Below, piece after piece: positions 8,294 to 16,089 of a stretch of DNA of 46,162 nt. Location of the stretch: positions 1 to 46,162 of the forward strand of contig JAEZTJ010000056.1 in the NCBI GenBank assembly GCA_023421505.1, given 5' to 3'. Within the stretch, counting starts at the first letter, position 1; each line of letters begins with the position of its first letter. Both the position numbers and the translations under genes were made by a program. The notes under the pieces are model-generated. The model was not told where the DNA came from. It did no database searches and saw only the letters and a program-made list of their open reading frames with translations. This DNA comes from Bacillota bacterium. Lineage in GTDB: Bacteria; Bacillota; Clostridia; Lachnospirales; Lachnospiraceae.

Positions 8294-9424
8294 ATGGAAG
8301 GCTCATTGGCAAACAGGTTAATTGATCGGATTTCACAGTTTACGGAATATAATATCTGCATCATGGATGAAAACGGTATGGTAATAGCCAGCAGACCAAA
8401 GGAGATTGTCGGTATGTTTCATGAGGTGGCTTATCAGATTATTAAGGGTGATAAGGACATTATGATTGTCGAGCATGGAGCCGAGAATTTCAGAGATAAT
8501 GTTAAGGAAGGTGTGATTATTGCATTATTTACCAACAAGACAAAGATCGGAGCCCTTGGTATCCTCGGAGATCCGCTTGAGGTTATGCCGATAGCGAAGA
8601 TGGCTAAGCTGTCTGCAGAGGTAATGTTGGAGTTCGAGTTCTATAAATATGAAAATATCAAGAAATACAATTTGAGCGAGCAAATGCTGCACCTTATCTT
8701 CTTTAACGATAATTATAAACGGGAGGATATTGAACCGTATGCGGTTGCAATGCAGCTAAGTGAAAAGCTGATGCGCGTACCGATTTTGATATCAATTAAA
8801 AACTGGGCAGGGAATGAAGATAAGGTTATGAATATCATAAGAAGCAACCCGATGTACAGCAGGCAGGATTTATCTGATCTTACCAGAGACGGATGTATCT
8901 TTGTGCTGAAAAGCATTGAGTGCAAAATTGAAACGGTAATGCAGGATTATAAATATATTATTGGTGAATTCCTGAGCCCATTTCTTCAGTATGCAAGGCA
9001 GAATAATCTGAAATACGGAATCTATATTGGTCCGATTCAGGATGATATCCTTTATTATCGACAGGCATATCTTTTGTGCGAATGGATGAATAAGTATATC
9101 GGCAAAACAGGGAACTTTTATTTTTATGATTATATTATTAAGTATCTTGAGACGATGGTAACACTTCCGGAATTCCATTCTATCTTTCTGGTACTGAAAA
9201 AGCAACTTGGTAAAAAATTTGTGAATAATTATGTCGAATTGATTGAAGTACTGATCAGTACGGACTACAACCTTGTTAAGGCAAGCGAAATTATGCATAT
9301 TCATAAAAATACGCTGGTGTATCGACTTGATAAAATTCGAGAGGTATTAAACATGAATCCTCTGGTTTGCAATGCGGACAGGCAGTTTATGGACTGCTTT
9401 TATTTCTATCTTAAATATAAATAG
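8294..9424 (+). CDS. CdaR/sugar-diacid-type transcriptional regulator
   Basis: The N-terminal half resembles the sugar-diacid recognition domain (Diacid_rec), beginning with LANRLIDRISQFTEYNICIMD. The C-terminus is a PucR-type helix-turn-helix (VKASEIMHIHKNTLVYRLDK, about residues 336-355). Escherichia coli CdaR, the best-studied relative, responds to D-glycerate, galactarate and glucarate. Whether this protein senses an acid is inference, but it would suit a locus that also encodes an IlvD-type acid dehydratase. It is co-transcribed with lacI and followed by a strong terminator, so regulators and structural genes are separate units. It may activate the transport operon, whose promoter has a poor -35. 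Confidence 0.85.
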   Translation: MEGSLANRLIDRISQFTEYNICIMDENGMVIASRPKEIVGMFHEVAYQIIKGDKDIMIVEHGAENFRDNVKEGVIIALFTNKTKIGALGILGDPLEVMPIAKMAKLSAEVMLEFEFYKYENIKKYNLSEQMLHLIFFNDNYKREDIEPYAVAMQLSEKLMRVPILISIKNWAGNEDKVMNIIRSNPMYSRQDLSDLTRDGCIFVLKSIECKIETVMQDYKYIIGEFLSPFLQYARQNNLKYGIYIGPIQDDILYYRQAYLLCEWMNKYIGKTGNFYFYDYIIKYLETMVTLPEFHSIFLVLKKQLGKKFVNNYVELIEVLISTDYNLVKASEIMHIHKNTLVYRLDKIREVLNMNPLVCNADRQFMDCFYFYLKYK

Positions 9425-9458
9425 CCTCATGTAAGGAAATGATTTAATCATAGAATTT

Positions 9459-9498
9459 TAAAAAGGAGCGCTCCCCGTATAAGGGAGGGCTCCTTTTT
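9459..9498 (+). terminator. Intrinsic terminator of the regulator operon
   Basis: AAAAGGAGC and GCTCCTTTTT pair, with an inner CTCCC/GGGAG stem and a CGTATAA loop, ending in TTTTTG. It cleanly separates the two regulator genes from the transporter and enzyme operon. Confidence 0.9.
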
Positions 9499-9618
9499 GA
9501 CTGGTGTGCCCAGCGAGCGCACATTTATAAATGCTTCAAAATAATTTTTGTTTAGGCAGAACAAAAACCTTTTAAAAAAATTAGTCCCTCAGATGATTAA
9601 TAATATAAGAGGTTACAT

Positions 9619-9654
9619 TATAATGAACCTGTAAGTAATTAATAACGTTATTAA
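9619..9654 (+). promoter_or_regulatory. Promoter -10 and operator-like palindrome of the structural operon
   Basis: TATAAT at 9619-9624 is followed by TTAATAACGTTATTAA at 9639-9654, another perfect 16-bp palindrome centred on CG and placed where transcription should begin. No good -35 hexamer lies 16-18 bp upstream, which suggests dependence on an activator. The AACGTT core matches the 7135-7150 operator but the outer half-site bases differ, so the same LacI-type protein or a second regulator may bind. Confidence 0.6.
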
Positions 9655-9684
9655 ACTTCAAAACACCTTATGGGAGGATATTTT

Positions 9685-11142
9685 ATGAAGAATTACAAAA
9701 AAATGATGGCGGTTCTAATAATTCTGGCATTGGGTATATTCTCAATGACGGCATGTTCAACAAAATCACCGGATACTGCAAAGACGGATCAGGCGACAGC
9801 CACTCCAGTTGTCAGCAGCAGTCCTGCTGATAGTAGCCCAGCTGATACGTCAAGTGGGGTTATTAGTGATGTAACGGCGACCTTAAAGCTGTATGGCCCC
9901 GGATTATTTACCGAGGTAGGTGAAAACGGGACAACAGATATGGTAACAGGAATGGAAAGACCTGGCTACAAGGTATTGGTAGAAAGATGGAAGGAGCTAT
10001 ACCCTAATGTTAAGCTGGAGATCGAACCGATTCCCTGGGATAACTGGAAGGCAGCAGTTCAGACAGCAGCATTATCGGGTGAATATGACATTCTGATTCA
10101 CGGCAACGGCAATGCGGATTATTGTCTTGATCTTACATCTTATATTGATGCGGACCCCGAGGTGAAGGATTCTATTACCTTCTATCCCTACCGGAGAAAT
10201 CCGGAGAATATGACGGAAACCCACCCCTACGGTTTATCCTATTCGGTGAATCCGGTACTTGTAGTTATCGATAAGCAGATTTTCCAGAACTATAATGTTG
10301 AACTTCCGGATGCATCCTGGACACTTAACGACATCGTGGAGCTCGCAAAGAAGACAACTGGTACGGATCCAGTGACAGGCAAGCAAACCTATGGTATCAG
10401 CATGATTAAAGCCTCTGATGCAAACAAGAATTATATTTTAATGGGCAGAGCCTTTAATAATGAAATTCTGGATTTTGCACCTGAGTTAAAAAACACCAAG
10501 GTTAACTTCAATACGGATAAGACCGCTCAGATCTTTGATTATTTTAAGACACTGGGAAATTACAGCAGCCCGGATTACTTAGAGGGACTTGATCTGACAA
10601 ATGCTTATACCGCCGATAACAATATCGCTATGGTTTGGTCGGAAAGTGTGTATAACATTTATAACAAGATAAAGGTGGCCGGTCTGGAGGATCGTTATAT
10701 GTTCCTGCCTCTGCCAAAAATTCAAGAGGGTGAGCATAAAGGCATAACCAGCAGTAATGTGGGTGATTTGAATATAGCCATTTATAAAGAAAGCAAGCAA
10801 AAGGATCTTGCATGGGCATTCCTTAAGTTCCTTGTAACTGATCCTGAGGCACAGCAGTGGCTAATTGATACCAATGCCATTCCTTCCAATGTAAACTTCC
10901 TTTCGCTGCTTAATGATGTAATGCCTGCAGAGTATGCGGACGCCATTTCCGAGGTTATCAAATCCAATCCAGATGGCTACAATGTTGTTGCATCGAAATG
11001 GTATGACAGTACCTGGTTGGGAACTTTCCAGAGCGACATCGTTACACAATTTGATCTGGTAATGAAGAACAATGAAACCTCGAAGCAGGCAGTCGAGAAT
11101 ATTCAGAATAATGTTGACAGCTATCTGCAATCCCTACAGTAA
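9685..11142 (+). CDS. Sugar ABC transporter substrate-binding lipoprotein (CUT1 type)
   Basis: Extracellular lipid-anchored solute receptor of an ABC importer, probably for an oligosaccharide or glycoside. The 485-residue protein starts with a lipoprotein signal peptide (KNYKKMMAVLIILALG) ending in a lipobox whose Cys lies in MTACSTKS. A Ser/Thr/Pro/Ala-rich linker and a family 1 solute-binding fold follow, with the typical LAWAFLKFLVTDPEAQQWL segment near the C-terminal third. ATG 9685 is used because GGGAGG is at 9672-9677; ATG 9670 overlaps that site. Two permease genes follow. The transported ligand cannot be read from sequence. Confidence 0.92.
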   Translation: MKNYKKMMAVLIILALGIFSMTACSTKSPDTAKTDQATATPVVSSSPADSSPADTSSGVISDVTATLKLYGPGLFTEVGENGTTDMVTGMERPGYKVLVERWKELYPNVKLEIEPIPWDNWKAAVQTAALSGEYDILIHGNGNADYCLDLTSYIDADPEVKDSITFYPYRRNPENMTETHPYGLSYSVNPVLVVIDKQIFQNYNVELPDASWTLNDIVELAKKTTGTDPVTGKQTYGISMIKASDANKNYILMGRAFNNEILDFAPELKNTKVNFNTDKTAQIFDYFKTLGNYSSPDYLEGLDLTNAYTADNNIAMVWSESVYNIYNKIKVAGLEDRYMFLPLPKIQEGEHKGITSSNVGDLNIAIYKESKQKDLAWAFLKFLVTDPEAQQWLIDTNAIPSNVNFLSLLNDVMPAEYADAISEVIKSNPDGYNVVASKWYDSTWLGTFQSDIVTQFDLVMKNNETSKQAVENIQNNVDSYLQSLQ

Positions 11143-11165
11143 ATAAGGAAGTATTCGGCAGTACG

Positions 11166-11187
11166 GGGGTGTAAAGCCTTACACCCC
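11166..11187 (+). other. Intercistronic stem-loop after the binding-protein gene
   Basis: GGGGTGTAA pairs perfectly with TTACACCCC around a four-base AGCC loop. No U-tract follows, so it is more likely an mRNA-stabilising or processing hairpin than a full terminator. Such hairpins commonly keep binding-protein mRNA in excess over permease mRNA. Confidence 0.7.
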
Positions 11188-11234
11188 TTATTCTGCTTTA
11201 TCCGGCAGTCTTGAAGGAGGAAAAATTGATATTG

Positions 11235-12155
11235 ATGAAAGATAGGAAGCTCATTCGATTACGAGTAAAAAAGGAGATGGAATGGTATTCTTTCCTGATA
11301 GTCACGATAATAATATTAATCCTGCTTACCTATATCCCTATGTTGACGACGATTAAGTACAGTTTTTTTGATGCCCGCGTACTGGGATATGGGGGTAATT
11401 TCAATGGAATTACTAATTACAGGATTTTGTTGTCCAACCAATCCTTTTTAAATTCACTTTATAACACTTTTATTCTGGCACTTTTAGGTCTGCTGCAGAT
11501 CCCGATCGGCTTTCTATTGGCGGTAGCGATTAACAGCATAGGCAAGGGGGCATTCCAGAGCTTCTACCGTGTAACCTATTATTTGCCAAATATTATCACC
11601 GGAGTTAGCGTTGTGCTTATTTTCCAGGTGGTATTAAAACAGAATGGCGGTCTTTTAAATAACATACTGTCTGGATTGACAGGTCAGGAGGTAGCGATTG
11701 GGTGGCTCTCCAACGCGAAATACTCACATTTTGGTGCCACTATATTGAATGTATGGCAGAATCTTGGATATGCTATGCTGATCAATCTTGCAAGTCTTCA
11801 GTCAATTCCTGCCGAAATTTATGAGGCGGCTGAGGTGGACGGAGCCAGTGGGTTTAAAAGAATTTTGTATATTACAATTCCCAATATGAAATCCTGCTTT
11901 TCATTCCTTGTCATTACTACCATGATTAGTGGAATTGCCCGATTTACCGATTTGTTCATTATCGGTGGGAATACGGCTACGGGAAGACCGGGAGGAACAT
12001 TGCAGACCCTGCTGATGTATATCTATCAATATAGCTTTGAATATCCCCAATACGGAATAGCTTCTGCGGGAGCAATGATTCTGTTTATTATAACCTTTAC
12101 GGTAACCTTATGTAATTTAAAGATCACGGGCTTTTTCAGAAAAAAGGTTGATTAA
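11235..12155 (+). CDS. Sugar ABC transporter permease 1 (MalF-like)
   Basis: Inner-membrane subunit of the CUT1 importer. About 306 residues with six predicted membrane helices, the first at MEWYSFLIVTIIILILLTYI. The cytoplasmic EAA loop that contacts the ATPase is visible as EAAEVDGASGFKRILYITIP. AAGGAGG at 11214-11220 precedes several possible starts (TTG 11226, TTG 11232, ATG 11235). I give ATG 11235, but TTG 11226 has better spacing. It pairs with the second permease 74 bp downstream. Confidence 0.92.
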   Translation: MKDRKLIRLRVKKEMEWYSFLIVTIIILILLTYIPMLTTIKYSFFDARVLGYGGNFNGITNYRILLSNQSFLNSLYNTFILALLGLLQIPIGFLLAVAINSIGKGAFQSFYRVTYYLPNIITGVSVVLIFQVVLKQNGGLLNNILSGLTGQEVAIGWLSNAKYSHFGATILNVWQNLGYAMLINLASLQSIPAEIYEAAEVDGASGFKRILYITIPNMKSCFSFLVITTMISGIARFTDLFIIGGNTATGRPGGTLQTLLMYIYQYSFEYPQYGIASAGAMILFIITFTVTLCNLKITGFFRKKVD

Positions 12156-12229
12156 GCTTATGGGAAAGGAGGAGCTGCCCATCTGACATCAAAGATTATT
12201 ACGTGGAGTAAGTATGGCAGTTATATGAC

Positions 12230-13057
12230 ATGAAAAAGAAAAGACTGAAAAAAGCAATCATAGTCGTTGCATTGTTAGTTATGCTGATAATTATATTATT
12301 ACCTCTGGCCTGGTGTATTTCCCTGTCCTTTGACCGGAAGGCCCTGAATACCCTGCCGTCCTTTTCCTTGATTCCTCATGAACCGTCGGTATTTAACTAT
12401 GTGGCGGTCTGGAAGGCAATACCGATGCTGCGTTATTACGGAAACACCTTGTTTCTGACAGTGATCAATACCCTGATATCCGTGTTTACTGCGCTTATGT
12501 GCGGATATGCCTTTGCAAAAGGAAAATTTAAATTCAAGCAATTTTGGTTCATCTTTATGCTGGCAGTCATGATGATACCATTTGAATCAAGGATGATACC
12601 CTTATATATCCAATATAAGAATTGGGGGCTTTTAAATTCTTATTATCCTTTGATTTTAGGAAGCTTTGCCTATGTGTACGGTATTTTCTTCGCACGGCAG
12701 AATATTGAGGCAATACCGGATTCCCTGCGGGAATCAGCATTTATGGATGGTGCCGGTGAATGGAGGATTTTTATTCAGATAATCATTCCGCTGTCCAAGC
12801 CTCTGATTGCAACCCTATCGATATTGCAGGTAATCGCCCATTGGAATTCCTATCTGTGGCCGCTCGTCGTAATCCGCTCCAATGTCAAGCAGGTAATATC
12901 TGTGGGTGTGGCTATATTTAACGCACAGGAGGCTGAGATTTACTTTGGACCAAGAATGGCGGTAGCAGTGATCAGTGCCATACCATTAACGATATTATTT
13001 CTGTTTCTTCAGAAATACATTGTTCAGAGTATAGCCCTGAGTGGTGTAAAGCAATAA
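12230..13057 (+). CDS. Sugar ABC transporter permease 2 (MalG-like)
   Basis: Second membrane subunit of the importer, 275 residues with six helices, starting with a Lys-rich cytoplasmic leader and IIVVALLVMLIIILLPLAW. The EAA-type loop is ESAFMDGAGEWRIFIQIIIP. The ribosome site before ATG 12230 is weak, while a strong AAAGGAGGAG at 12165-12174 lies about 55 bp too far upstream. No ATPase gene is in the locus, so the importer probably borrows a shared MsmX-type ATPase, a common arrangement in Firmicutes. Confidence 0.92.
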   Translation: MKKKRLKKAIIVVALLVMLIIILLPLAWCISLSFDRKALNTLPSFSLIPHEPSVFNYVAVWKAIPMLRYYGNTLFLTVINTLISVFTALMCGYAFAKGKFKFKQFWFIFMLAVMMIPFESRMIPLYIQYKNWGLLNSYYPLILGSFAYVYGIFFARQNIEAIPDSLRESAFMDGAGEWRIFIQIIIPLSKPLIATLSILQVIAHWNSYLWPLVVIRSNVKQVISVGVAIFNAQEAEIYFGPRMAVAVISAIPLTILFLFLQKYIVQSIALSGVKQ

Positions 13058-13142
13058 ATAGTAATAGCTAGAATAGAGTAAACAGATTAAAACGGAACAG
13101 ATTTTAATTAATATAATATGAAAATATAAGAAAAGAGGTCGA

Positions 13143-14111
13143 ATGATTATGAAAGCAGTGATAATAGGAGGCTGTGGGCATATCGGTACTTATCTTGTAC
13201 CAAAACTTGTCAAGGCGGGATATAAGGTAGTGAATGTCAGCAGAGGAAACAGCAAGCCTTATAAGGAAGACAGTACGTGGAAAGAAGTCGAGCATATCAT
13301 TATTGACAGGGAAGCGGAGGACAAAAATGGGACCTTCGGTAGAAAAATAGCTGAACTGAATGCTGATATTGTAATAGATTTGATTACCTTTAAGGCAGAA
13401 AGCACCTATCAAATCGTTGAGGCACTCAAGGGCACAAATATTTCCCAATATCTTTTCTGCTCCTCTATCTGGGCCCATGGTCATGCAACCGTAGTACCCG
13501 CACCGGAGGATCTACCCAGATTTCCTCTGGAGGATTACGGTATCAATAAAGCAAAAAGTGAGGCATATCTGCATGAACAGTATCGAAAATACCATTTCCC
13601 CGAAACTGTAGTCATGCCCGGTCATATTACCGGAGCCGGATGGAACTGCATTAATCCGACAGGCAATCTGGATCCTATGGTGTTCCAGAAGATTGGAAGG
13701 GGTGAAGAAATAGTAATTCCTAATATGGGTATGGAAACAGTACATCATGTTCACGCCGATGATGTTGCCCAGGTATTCATGAATTCCATTACCTTCAGGG
13801 GACAGGCACTCGGTGAAAGCTTCCATGCGGTTGCTCCCCATGCCATGACCCTGCTGGGCTTTGCAGAGGCGATGTTTGACTGGTTCGGTACTGAGCGCAG
13901 GATTTCATTCCTTCCTTGGAAGGAATGGTGCGAGTATACAAATGTCCAGAGCTTTATCAACAGTACCTATTCTCATGTGGCCCACAGTGACAATTACAGT
14001 ATTGAAAAGGGGAGACGGTTGATTAACTATAATCCCCGTTTTACAATTCTGCAGGCAGTACAGGAAAGCGTAACCAGTATGCTGGAGCGTGGGGTAATCA
14101 CTCTGAAATAG
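13143..14111 (+). CDS. NAD-dependent epimerase/dehydratase-like protein (extended SDR)
   Basis: Rossmann-fold oxidoreductase of the extended short-chain dehydrogenase superfamily, 322 residues. The N-terminal nucleotide-binding motif is GGCGHIG (residues 9-15), and the catalytic Tyr-x-x-x-Lys is YGINK at 132-136. It might oxidise or epimerise a free sugar, a sugar acid or a sugar-derived ketone; sugar nucleotides are less likely in a catabolic operon. ATG 13143 and ATG 13149 are both plausible, since AGAGG sits at 13134-13138. It lies between transporter and enzyme genes. Substrate and direction are unknown. Confidence 0.8.
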   Translation: MIMKAVIIGGCGHIGTYLVPKLVKAGYKVVNVSRGNSKPYKEDSTWKEVEHIIIDREAEDKNGTFGRKIAELNADIVIDLITFKAESTYQIVEALKGTNISQYLFCSSIWAHGHATVVPAPEDLPRFPLEDYGINKAKSEAYLHEQYRKYHFPETVVMPGHITGAGWNCINPTGNLDPMVFQKIGRGEEIVIPNMGMETVHHVHADDVAQVFMNSITFRGQALGESFHAVAPHAMTLLGFAEAMFDWFGTERRISFLPWKEWCEYTNVQSFINSTYSHVAHSDNYSIEKGRRLINYNPRFTILQAVQESVTSMLERGVITLK

Positions 14112-14188
14112 TCGAACCGGCATTAGCCTGACCGGGAAGTAAAAGAATTGCCTTAACGGAGATTCAACAGCAAATAAGGAGACTTGGA

Positions 14189-15115
14189 ATGAAATATACA
14201 GATTTAGGAAAAACCGGCATTAAAATATCACGTATTACCCATGGCTGTATGGAGCTGGGAGGCGGACGCTGGAAGGTCCTTGACAAGCAGCATAATATTG
14301 CACTATTAAAAACGGCTTACGAACACGGAGTGACCACCTTTGACACAGCCGAGGGTTACGGTGCGGGAGCGTCCGAGCTCATCGTGGGCGAGGCATTGAA
14401 GGATATCAGAAGTCACTGTGTCATAGCAACCAAGGTACTACCGGAGCATCTTCGCGCACAGGATGTGAGAAAAGCAGCCGAAGGAAGCTTAATGAGACTG
14501 GGAACCGATTACATTGATCTGCTTTATGTTCATTGGCCGAATGCTTCTATCCCCCTGGAAGAGACTTTGGGAGAATTTGACAGACTAAAACAGGAGGGCA
14601 AAATCAGAGCGATCGGTGTATCCAATTTTAATCTGGAGCTGATGAAGCAGGCGTTAAGCATAACCAGAATCGATGCGCTGCAGCCGGAATATAACCTGCT
14701 TCAACGGGATATTGAAGCAGGGGTGCTTGAATTCTGCGAGAAGAATCAGATCAGTGTGTTAAGCTATAATTCCGTTGCGAAGGGAATTCTCACCGGAGCA
14801 TTCCACTTCTACGGTGCTAAATTGGATGCGGAGGATTTCAGAAATCAGAAACCTCTATTTTCACAGGAAAACATGCAGATGGAGCAGCCTCTGCTTGACC
14901 TGCTTAAGGATATTGCTGGAACATATCAGGCCTCAATCTCCCAGGTTGCGGCAGCATGGGTTCTGGCACAAAGGGGAATGAGCTCCGCTATCATTGGAAC
15001 GCAGAATCCAAAGCATTTTACGGAAAATATAGAAGCAATCGAGCTTGAGCTTGAGGATAAGGAATTGAGTCTGCTGAGTGACATAAGCAAGAAGGTTATC
15101 AGCAGACTTGTATAA
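14189..15115 (+). CDS. Aldo/keto reductase
   Basis: NAD(P)H-dependent oxidoreductase with a TIM-barrel fold, 308 residues. All four catalytic residues are visible: Asp52 and Tyr57 in FDTAEGYG, Lys82 in ATKV and His115 in LLYVHWP. The family interconverts aldehydes or ketones and alcohols. In this operon it could reduce a carbonyl product of the glycyl radical enzyme to balance redox in fermentation, or oxidise an incoming sugar. AAGGAGA precedes ATG 14189. Its stop is 10 bp before the activase start, so it is tightly linked to the radical enzyme pair. Confidence 0.9.
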   Translation: MKYTDLGKTGIKISRITHGCMELGGGRWKVLDKQHNIALLKTAYEHGVTTFDTAEGYGAGASELIVGEALKDIRSHCVIATKVLPEHLRAQDVRKAAEGSLMRLGTDYIDLLYVHWPNASIPLEETLGEFDRLKQEGKIRAIGVSNFNLELMKQALSITRIDALQPEYNLLQRDIEAGVLEFCEKNQISVLSYNSVAKGILTGAFHFYGAKLDAEDFRNQKPLFSQENMQMEQPLLDLLKDIAGTYQASISQVAAAWVLAQRGMSSAIIGTQNPKHFTENIEAIELELEDKELSLLSDISKKVISRLV

Positions 15116-15125
15116 GAGGTGCCCT

Positions 15126-16040
15126 ATGGATAAACAATCATCAGATACAGGCATTATTTTCGATATCGATCATTTTGCCGTTCATGATGGTCCGGGGATC
15201 CGTACCTGCATTTATTTCAAAGGATGTCCCCTAAGCTGTCAATGGTGCCATTCGCCGGAATCACAGTTAATCGATCCCCAGGTATTATTTGCACCAAGCC
15301 GCTGCATCGGCTGCGGTGCCTGTGTGGCGGAATGCCGCTATGGCTGTCAGTTCCTCCATCCGGGAGGGAAAAGAGAATTTCTGCATGACAAATGCAATGC
15401 CTGTATGGAATGTATTCAGGTATGTCCCACCGGTGCCATGTTCCTGTCCGGTAAGAAAATGAAGGTAGAAGAAATTATGGAGGAGGTTCTGGCGGACAGA
15501 GTATTCTTTCAAAACAGCGGAGGCGGCGTTACCTTAAGCGGCGGTGAGATTCTTTTACAGGCGGAATTTGCCGGAAGGCTTCTGTCCAGGCTTAAGAAAG
15601 AAGGAATCCATACCATAGTAGAGACCTCCGGCTATGGAGCAACGCAGGAGCTGCTTCATCTGGCGAAGTATGTGGATATCTTTTATTACGATTATAAATT
15701 AGGTGACCGAAGTGAGTTCGAACATTACATCGGCGGAGATCTCAGTGTAGTATTACATAATCTGGAACGCCTGCGTGAGGTTACGGAAGCGATTGTTCTG
15801 CGAATTCCGCTGATTCCGGGAATAACGGACACGAAGAGCAATATAGAATCTGCCTATCAGACAGCACTGCGGTTGAATATAACTGAGATTCACCTGCTGC
15901 CCTATAACGCAGCAGCAGGAGCAAAATACGAGTGGTGTGGAAGAACCTATGAATTAGGGGATTTAAAGCCAGATTTTAAACTGTATGACGAGTTGAAAAA
16001 TATGGCTCCCGATGGCCTGAAGATCAATATCATGTATTAA
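15126..16040 (+). CDS. Glycyl radical enzyme activase (radical SAM)
   Basis: Uses S-adenosylmethionine and a [4Fe-4S] cluster to abstract hydrogen from the radical glycine of the partner enzyme encoded next. The radical SAM motif is Cys34-x3-Cys38-x2-Cys41 (CPLSCQWC). Two ferredoxin-like Cys quartets follow: Cys60/63/66/70 and Cys90/93/96/100. Pyruvate formate-lyase activase lacks this insertion, whereas activases of glycerol dehydratase, choline lyase and decarboxylase-type enzymes carry it. At 304 residues the length is normal. ATG 15126 follows AAGAGG, and a more upstream TTG-type start would overlap the aldo/keto reductase. It is 49 bp upstream of its substrate enzyme. Confidence 0.95.
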   Translation: MDKQSSDTGIIFDIDHFAVHDGPGIRTCIYFKGCPLSCQWCHSPESQLIDPQVLFAPSRCIGCGACVAECRYGCQFLHPGGKREFLHDKCNACMECIQVCPTGAMFLSGKKMKVEEIMEEVLADRVFFQNSGGGVTLSGGEILLQAEFAGRLLSRLKKEGIHTIVETSGYGATQELLHLAKYVDIFYYDYKLGDRSEFEHYIGGDLSVVLHNLERLREVTEAIVLRIPLIPGITDTKSNIESAYQTALRLNITEIHLLPYNAAAGAKYEWCGRTYELGDLKPDFKLYDELKNMAPDGLKINIMY

Positions 16041-16089
16041 CAGTTGACGAGATATACCACCGGACGGTGGCAGAATAGGAGTTGATCAT

